Source: Yponomeuta sedellus
Taxonomy: Eukaryota > Arthropoda > Insecta > Lepidoptera > Yponomeutidae
Assembly (NCBI GenBank): GCA_934045075.1
Contig: OW203730.1
Location: forward strand, 7,452,785 to 7,516,784
Length of the DNA: 64,000 nt
Reading direction: 5' to 3'
Under the pieces are notes generated by a model. That model saw only the letters and a program-made list of their open reading frames with translations. It had not been told where the DNA came from and ran no database searches. This document shows, in pieces, positions 57,735 through 64,000 of the stretch. Within the stretch, counting starts at the first letter, position 1. Each line of letters starts with the position of its first letter. Both the position numbers and the translations under genes were made by a program.

Positions 57735-57830
57735 AGATAAGATAAGATAGGAATATTCTTTATTGTATTTACACACCAGAAAATAATTACAGAGACAGCA
57801 GTTACAAAAGAAGAGGTGTTAGATTTGACA
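57735..57830 (-). mobile_element. AATAAA-tailed repeat, opposite orientation
   Basis: GATAAGATAGGAATATTCTT then TATTGTATTTACACACCAGA and AATAATTACAGAGACAGCAG. On the transcribed (minus) strand it presents AATAAA upstream of the first coding exon. Confidence 0.72.
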
Positions 57831-58370
57831 AGTTTCAACAAACAGGGAAGGCCTCAGTTGCGCTTATGGCTCACCAATTATCTATGAGAACTAACGTGAA
57901 AGCTGATTGTAAGTCTGAAGTAACATCACAGCACTGTTGGCTTCAGGAAAGAGATAAGTTGGCTGAAATAGTCTCATAGCCGCTATGCCTTGCCTTGCTT
58001 TGCTTGTAAGTACAAGGCAGGGTAGAAACCTTACTTTAACTTGACGCTGACTTTCTGTGATCTTTCAAGTCAACGCTACTTCGACACCGCAGTTTGCTTT
58101 CTCGGCGCGAGCGAAAACTATTAGTTCATGGCCAATGTCAGGTCTCTTGATTTCCATTTCCGATTCTCTAATGGCTGACGCATGTCTTGTGTTGTGAGAC
58201 GTCGAGGTGTCGATGAGTTGGTCTTTCTATGTTGATGACGGATGTTGTGATAATTATTTGTCTTCAGTTTGATTGTCAGACTTTGAATTTAATATTCATT
58301 GAAATAATTGTTAAGAGCAAAGAACGGTATGTTTTTTTGTATCAGCACGAGCAGTCATTGAAGCACACTT

Positions 58371-58434
58371 CAGTGATTTGACTGTTGGAGAAATCAATCA
58401 CTAGTGATTTGACTGTTGGAGACAATCAATCACT
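58371..58434 (+). repeat. Short tandem duplication
   Basis: AGTGATTTGACTGTTGGAGA and AATCAATCACT occur twice with one small indel. The outer edges CTTCAGTGATT and AATCACTGAAG are also inverted. Confidence 0.85.
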
Positions 58435-58716
58435 GAAGTTAGTTTACAAATTTAATTACTTCGTAACATTGTGCTGAAAATTACGTAGGAATGCTCCGGA
58501 ACGGAACCGATAAATTAATTTAATTTTATGCCATCCTCATTGGAGTAATTATCGATTAAACGTACCATTAAACCAGTTATAATTAAGTGTACTTCCTCGG
58601 TGTCTTTGAGCTAACATCCTTAACACAAATCTTTGTAGCCTGCAGATCTATGGGTATGCCAGACAACTAAGAAAGTATTACGAAAAAATATTTTTATTTA
58701 TAGGTAAAAACAGATC

Positions 58717-58892
58717 TTATATTATTTTTAATGCACTAATCCGTGCTAAGGACAAAATTAAAAGCCTATTAAGAGGCTAAAAATTCCACCCATGCCGGGA
58801 TTCAAACCCGCGACCTCTGGCACGGATAGCCAGAGGTCGCGGGTTCGAATCCCGGCATAGGTGGAATTTTTAGGCTCTAAATAGGTTTTTTA
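58717..58892 (-). mobile_element. Palindromic tRNA-SINE (hairpin subfamily), with 11-bp target duplication
   Basis: Arms 58765-58821 and 58829-58885 pair over 57 bases with about four mismatches around the loop ACGGATA. Seen with the tail at the 3' end, the loop reads TATCCGT, the same as in the copy at 150-320. The tail is on the left. AAAAACAGATC is duplicated at 58706-58716 and 58893-58903. Confidence 0.88.
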
Positions 58893-58989
58893 AAAAACAG
58901 ATCCCCACATTTTTTGCGAGACAAAATTTATTTCAAAGACAGAAAATACATAAAGCAACAACAAAAGTATTATCAAGGGGTTGGTAGGT

Positions 58990-59515
58990 AAATTCCAGAG
59001 ATTCAGCAAATATTGCAGACTGGATCGGAAAGTTTTCACGAGATTCTACACGTACATCGTCGCATGAGGAGGATATTTTCATGCTGGGTGCCGCACAACG
59101 TCACAAACGCTCAGAAGCCGGCCCGGGTAGGATGTTGGTGCCGTAATATGATAACAAATTTAAAGCAGGCGTGTTTACAACATCATTACAGGTGATGCGT
59201 CATGAATACGATCCAGAAACGAAGCGCCAATTAATGATTTGAGTGTTTTCCATCCAAAGTGAAGCGATGTAGAAGTGTGGGGAAGATTTTGATGCTTTGT
59301 CAATTTGACTGGCAGTTTGGTATTAATACCTTCACGGAACCAAAGAAGCATCAAAGCCAAATTGTAAACTACCACATGCTTGGCGAAAATTTTCTGTTGT
59401 GAGCAACAAGCGACCAAGCACAGGGCTTGGAGGGCTTCTGTCCCACCACGACAAAGCACCCGCGCATACTGCGCTAAAAGGACGGACTTTAGCACAGCAC
59501 GCCGGTCAAATTCCT
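58990..59515 (+). pseudogene. Second mariner transposase remnant
   Basis: One frame reads FHEILHVHRRMRRIFSCWVP then HNVTNAQKPARVGCW, like the mariner linker region. A later frame gives ASWIYEYDPETKRQ-like sequence (GTGATGCGTCATGAATACGA with a small deletion), and LLSHHDKAPAHTALKGRT preserves the second catalytic block. Several frameshifts separate them. It differs from the copy at 30582. Confidence 0.72.
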
Positions 59516-60310
59516 GTTATCACACTCCTTACATAACCTAGTATCAAGTGAATTCTTTTTTATTTCCTATTAATAAAAGAATGTGCTTTCAAAATAAAAA
59601 AAAAATAAAAACTTTGTCGCCGGAAAAAGCGTTATCATTATCAGCGTTCGAGTAGGCTGTAAATGAGGTGTCTGCAGCGGACTGAAAAAAGTGCTCCGAA
59701 AACTGGTTCAGATGCTTAGAACATAACATTTTATAGAGGCTGGTGGAGAGTATGTTGAGTTGAAAGGATTTAATAAAAAATATTTACATATAGAGCATTA
59801 TTATTTTCGCAAAAATATCCCAAGTATATCTTGTAGCCTCTTGTAAACACGCCGATTCACTTTGGGAAGTCTATAACAAGACTCGACAGGAAACCAACGA
59901 CTGCAGTGCATTTAAAAAATCAATAAAATCACCTTATAATCACCGAACGATGTGAAACGACCATGTACAAGCCAATAATATTCCCCTCGCTCAAACTGGT
60001 ATGTCTTGCGAGTGCTACATCCTCAATATTACCCGTATGTTATTGGGCGGTGTTTGTAGAGCCCGGCACTCTGCTGTGTTTCTAGCACTTTAATGCTTAA
60101 TATATTTTACAGATTTAGTTATTACTTAAAGTTGGGAAAGTCAAATTCAAGTTTTCAACAATCTTATATTATAGGGATATATTACGCTTAAATAAAAAAA
60201 AATATACTCTTATCCTATATATTATATTTCCGTATAGAGATGCCTAAAGAATATCGTAAGCAAAGCAAATATCTTAATCATACTAAAAAGCAAGGATTAT
60301 CTTCATCTAC

Positions 60311-60643
60311 ACAGCAGCGCTCGTGACCTAGTGGAACCGAGTGATTGGAATCAATCACTTGAGTAAGCAACAACATGCGTGGTCAGGTGCTGGATGGGTG
60401 ACCATCCCGTGACTACCGGTAGTGGCATATTTTCGGAGCGTTTCCTTGCTTTGCATGGCATGTTAAGCCGTTGTTGGTGCCGGCTGTCATGTAATGGCAG
60501 TCAAGGATTATCACGATAACTCCTGACAGTAAGGCCGGCCACTTCCTTATAATCCTCCATCAACCCGGACTTGGGCCTCGTGGTGGAGTATGGCCTAGCT
60601 TCCTGCGATGCAGTGAAGGATTGATATCATATCATCATATCTG
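60311..60643 (+). mobile_element. 5S SINE, near full length with 3' deletion
   Basis: The 5S-like head has GGTCAGGTGCTGGATGGGTG followed by ACC; the A-box region is GAGTAAGCAACAACATGCGT. The block CCCCAGCAGTGGGG is deleted near the 3' end, and the tail is rich in ATATCAT. A 7-base repeat, CATCTAC, flanks it (60304-60310, 60644-60650). Confidence 0.82.
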
Positions 60644-61047
60644 CATCTACCTTCACGACAAATGTGTCTGTATCATGTCTTTACTTGACTGGATTTGATA
60701 AATATTCGTTAAGTCAGTATTTCCCCACTTTTAAATTAAATTACTTGTAATTTCTATTATTACGTCTTCTGGTCGGTTATACAGCGATATTTCCAGCACT
60801 CAAGCAAGCGTTAGAAGCTTTACCGGAGGTAAATACATCACGGTAATCGTTGGTTCGTATCAAATGACACATTCCTTGTCGGATTTAGCAAAATGCATTT
60901 TACCGGTTTGCGGTGTGTTGGTTAGTTTTTTTGTCAATACTGATATCAATCAGCCTACTTGATAAGCGCTAACAAATACTTTTATTTATTTTTTATTTAA
61001 TTTAAATAGGACAACAAACAGACGATACAACAATACAATCACAGAGA

Positions 61048-61050
<3 letters not shown>

Positions 61051-61079
<29 letters not shown>
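61051..61079 (+). repeat. (AC)n microsatellite
   Basis: About 14 AC units are seen. A TG-rich stretch with G interruptions also lies at 61495-61552. Confidence 0.93.
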
Positions 61080-61081
<2 letters not shown>

Positions 61082-61781
61082 TAACACGGTAATTGCTCAC
61101 CCACTTATAGGTTGTCGCATCATGCAGGTAAAAATCAACAAACTGTAATACATATTAATCCATTATAAAGATATAAAAGATATATAAAATAAAGACAAAT
61201 TAAACCAAATATTCAAACAGGCTTCTGTGCAGGCAGTATATGCCCTATACCTGTTGCATAAAATATTTTCTTTGCTAGTTACGTGGTTGCTTACTGTTTT
61301 GATTAATTATTATTCTCGTTCTTTATTTGGAAATTCAACAGCACTAAATAATAAAAAAAATGCAATTAATTATCGTTACAATAGAGCCAAAAATAAATGT
61401 CTATTACAACGAGGCAACATATAAAGCAAAAAACTAATTATTATGTTTCAGTTAAATTGAATTGGGAAGTGGACGGGGCGGAGAGGGTATGTGCGAGTGA
61501 GTGTGTGTGGGTGTGTGTGTATGTGTGTGGAAGTGTGATTGTGTGTTATGGGTGCACGTTAACCTTTACATACGTGCACTATAACCAGTTACGTTAACGG
61601 CGACTTTGCAACCAAAATGTAAGTTATTATGGACTGGGGAATGGATAGTCTAGTTGAAAACTCGGTTAATTAAGATAAAATCTGTTTTGAAAAAAAAAAT
61701 AGACGTGGAGTTTCTTTGTTAGTTTCCTCTCCACAAAATCTATTAACTATGAAACTAACAGTTTTGACATTCATTAAGTAA

Positions 61782-61947
61782 CATGTACGTAATACAGAGA
61801 ATATTGTAAAGAGGTTCGAAATTTTACTGATGCCGGTGAGTCGCCTATTAGGTCAGTTGGAAAAAGCGCTGGCACGGATAGCCAGAGGTCGCGGGTTCGA
61901 ATCCCGGCATGGGTGCAATTTTTAGCCTCTAAATAGTTTTTAAAAAT
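61782..61947 (+). mobile_element. tRNA-SINE, 5'-truncated and without the A-rich tail
   Basis: It starts in the 5' region (ACGTAATACAGAGAATATTG), carries a 74-base tRNA-like domain at 61842-61915 and ends after CCTCTAAATAG. Imperfect duplication ATTCATTAAGTAA (61769-61781) against ATTCATTGAGTAA (61948-61960). Confidence 0.85.
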
Positions 61948-62372
61948 ATTCATTGAGTAAACATTTTGTTTTTATATTGAGTAAGATTCTTTTGACTTTT
62001 TAACTTTGATATTTTTTCCGCGAAAAGTGAACCATCAACTTCCATTACGCAGTCACATCAAGCTTGTTAGGTAGTGTACATGTTTTTAATGCGGGTTAAA
62101 AAGGATGTACACTGGTTGTCCCTTATTGTTAAGTAAAGGGAGAGCTACACCATCGGTAGAATTCGTTTCATCCAATTAGAGAAACTTAATAGAACAAAGT
62201 TGGTTGTAAGACACTAACTCTTACTGTGGTATTTCAATATTATTACTCATGGCAGAAAAGTAAACATTCCGCTTTCGCACACAGAATGAATGAATAACCA
62301 TTTATTGCCAAGAACAAAGAACATCTTATACTTATAAACTTGATATTAAATTAATTTGATTACAATTACTAA

Positions 62373-62612
62373 TTATACTATTTTTATTTTAAATGCACTA
62401 ACCCGTACTAAGGACAATTTTAAAAAACCTATTTAGAGCCTAAAAATTCCACCCATGCCGGGATTCGAACCCGCGACCTCTGGCTATCCGTGCCAGCGCT
62501 CTTTACAACTGAGCTAATGGGCGACTCACCGGCAGCAGTGAAATTTCGAAACTCTTTACACTATTCTCTGTATTACGTACTGGCAGCGACATCGACAGCG
62601 AAATAGGTTTTT
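62373..62612 (-). mobile_element. tRNA-SINE, long form with shortened 5' arm, 13-bp duplication
   Basis: A-rich tail and GCACTAACCCGTACTAAGG are on the left, then a tRNA-like domain (62450-62523) and the 5' region; only AAATAGGTTTTT remains of the 5' arm. TTACAATTACTAA is duplicated at 62360-62372 and 62613-62625. The 74-base tRNA-like part can still form a cloverleaf: CGCCCAT pairs with ATGGGTG, GCTC with GAGC and CTGGC with GCCAG. Confidence 0.87.
62450..62523 (-). pseudogene. tRNA-like domain of the SINE (not a working tRNA)
   Basis: This is a 74-base cloverleaf with a 7-bp acceptor, GCTC/GAGC D stem, CTGGC/GCCAG anticodon stem and a GGTTCGAATCC B box. The anticodon loop ACGGATA has C instead of U before the anticodon (GGA) and the T stem has a mismatch. 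It is therefore best read as a tRNA-derived promoter domain. Confidence 0.75.
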
Positions 62613-62654
62613 TTACAATTACTAAATTATACAGATGTATAGGTACGTAAAATT

Positions 62655-62835
62655 AACATAATCAAGGCGCAGGTTTCAAACTAGGATACCCTGTGCTATG
62701 GTAGCCAGTCAAGGACTTTACAAACATGGATATACACCCAGGCTGAGGCTATATGTATAAAGCGGTGATCCCAACTGGGAATCGAACCCACAACCCCAGG
62801 CATGATAATCAGACATGATACCGCTAGACCAACGA
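62655..62835 (-). mobile_element. tRNA-headed SINE (GTTGGTCTAGCGG type)
   Basis: On the minus strand TTGGTCTAGCGGTATCATG and GGGTTCGATTCCCAGTTGGG make a tRNA-like head. The body has GGCTACCATAGCACAGGGTA, then TCCTAGTTTGAAACC. Confidence 0.78.
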
Positions 62836-62933
62836 ATCAAGTCAAGTCAAGTCAAAAAAAGCTCATTTGTTGAAAACCTGTTTTGATTTCACTGACTTAG
62901 GAATAGCATGGGATTAGGAATAGCGTATACACA

Positions 62934-63031
62934 TGAAAGTATGTGTATACGCGCAATATCCTACACACATTAGGTGATATGATGAAAGTATGTGTATACG
63001 CGCAATATCCTACACACATTAGGTGATATGA
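62934..63031 (+). repeat. Perfect 49-base tandem duplication
   Basis: The unit begins TGAAAGTATGTGTATACGCG and ends TTAGGTGATATGA; copies 62934-62982 and 62983-63031 look identical. Confidence 0.95.
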
Positions 63032-63763
63032 GTTGATTCACTGAATTTGTACAATGTCGTCCTCTTTAGTTCTAATTACAAGCAGCCGCATTCCAGTGTT
63101 TTCTATCCCAGAAAAAATATCTCTGGGATGGAAAATATTGGAATCATTTATGTCAATGAACGATGCCTTCTTTTCTATATAAAGGGATCATTAATAAATT
63201 TTAATTAAAAAAGTACGTAAAATACAAGAAAATAATATGTTAACTACATTAAGATAATTTTGTTATGTAAATTCTAATGTTATTCTGATTGTCAGCGAAA
63301 ATCTGTTATTGGCTTTAAATCTAATTCATCTTATTCTATGTAAAAATGCCTCGTGTATAAGCTGTTGGTTTTCCACTAAACAATAAAACATAAAACAAAA
63401 CAGCATAAATGTACCTACACTATTTAAAGCCTTATCAAGTACAGTCCACAAAAGTTCGACCTTTACATTTTTGCTGCAAAGTCGTCCTTTACGTAACTGA
63501 TAAGAGTACACGTATATATCAAGGTGGATGTACTTGAAATTGCCAATCCGAGGTGGGCACGCGCAATAATTAAGCCTGTAGGATTCAGTATTTCCTTGTG
63601 TTAGCACTGGCTCACTACCGAGTCGGTAGGTATTACACGAAGCACGACCAACCTCACTCCACGCTCTCATGCAGCGCACTGACAGTTTGACAGCTCCCCA
63701 CCACTTGTGTGTGTGAGACAATGTACTATATCTATGTGAAAAAAGATTTAATTTGATTATATT

Positions 63764-63918
63764 CTTTTTAATGCACTAACCCGTGCTAAGGACAATTTTA
63801 AAAAACTATTTAGAGGCAAAAAAATCCACCCATGTCGGGATTCGAACCGGTGACCTCTGGCTATCCGTGCCAGCGCTCTTCACAACTGAGCTAATGGGCG
63901 ACTCACCGGCATCAATGA
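63764..63918 (-). mobile_element. tRNA-SINE, first half of a head-to-head pair
   Basis: Tail block, CTATTTAGAGGC and the tRNA-like domain (63827-63900) are followed by GACTCACCGGCATCA, where the sequence switches to the opposite orientation. Confidence 0.83.
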
Positions 63919-64000
63919 TACAGATAATATTGTAAAGAGGTTCGAAATTTCACTGATGCCAGTGAGTCGCACATTAGCTCAGTCGGAAAGAGCGCTGGCC
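63919..64000 (+). mobile_element. tRNA-SINE, second half of a head-to-head pair, cut by the window end
   Basis: It starts in the 5' region (ATACAGATAATATTGTAAAG), continues through CACTGATGCCAGTGAGTCGC and enters the tRNA-like domain (TTAGCTCAGTCGGAAAGAGC) before the window ends. Confidence 0.8.

Larger units (their letters stand above)
56627..64000 (-). other. Upstream flank: 5'UTR intron and/or promoter region of the ZP gene
   Basis: Because the first coding exon begins with an acceptor, a non-coding first exon should lie further upstream, here or beyond 64000. I could not place it or a promoter. Repeats dominate (fold-back element, dead mariner, tRNA-SINEs, 5S SINE, CA and TG runs). The stretches 56690-57240, 57840-58360, 59530-60300, 60660-61040, 61090-61480, 61960-62350 and 63050-63520 hold nothing I recognise. 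Confidence 0.55.

Noticed and set aside
61842..61915. Possible working tRNA gene
   Set aside because: The anticodon loop lacks U33, the D and T stems have mismatches, and the unit is part of a dispersed SINE with target duplications.
63326..63721. 131-codon minus frame, the longest non-transposon frame
   Set aside because: No recognisable motif, low-quality composition, and part overlaps SINE-body-like sequence (AAGCCTGTAGG region); no splice or coding evidence.

Overview
This is a eukaryotic, AT-rich, intron-and-repeat window. The mix of repeats (5S-rRNA-derived SINEs, several tRNA-headed SINEs, RTE-like LINE tails, an intronic DD34D mariner, fold-back MITEs) and an insect-type ZP-domain exon pair point to a lepidopteran moth or butterfly. 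No bacterial, CRISPR or operon-like content is present. Most open reading frames of 60-130 codons here are chance frames or run through repeats.

One host gene can be supported. Three coding exons lie on the minus strand with GT-AG borders and matching phases: 56551-56619 (start codon and signal-peptide core, ends in phase 0), 15315-15462 (end of the signal peptide and start of a zona pellucida domain, phase 0 to 1) and 6251-6349 (continuation of the ZP-N subdomain, phase 1 to 1). They are separated by introns of about 41.1 kb and 9.0 kb, and the gene continues below position 1. The product would be a secreted or type-I membrane cuticlin-like ZP protein of the kind that shapes apical extracellular matrix. 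The exact paralogue was not resolved.

The rest is intron or upstream flank filled with mobile DNA. A 5S-rRNA-derived SINE is present in eight good copies plus a remnant, most with target-site duplications. A second SINE family with a tRNA-like domain and an A-rich tail is present at eight sites. Two of its copies are near-perfect hairpins with 57-base arms folded about the tRNA anticodon stem, and both carry 11-12 bp target-site duplications, so the hairpin form itself seems to have retroposed. Long fold-back elements sit at 28.2, 28.9, 56.1 and 57.3 kb; the last two flank the first coding exon. Two dead mariner copies lie at 30.6-31.6 kb and about 59 kb, and at least eight LINE 3' ends are scattered through the window. 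Tandem duplications occur at 27.2, 29.7, 41.0, 58.4 and 62.9 kb, and a degenerate ~20-bp array at 6.7-7.7 kb.

The strongest candidate for something undescribed is the self-complementary tRNA-SINE subfamily. Next come the high density of inverted repeats inside one transcription unit, including a head-to-head pair of near full-length 5S SINEs 0.8 kb apart, which would give long double-stranded RNA in the pre-mRNA.
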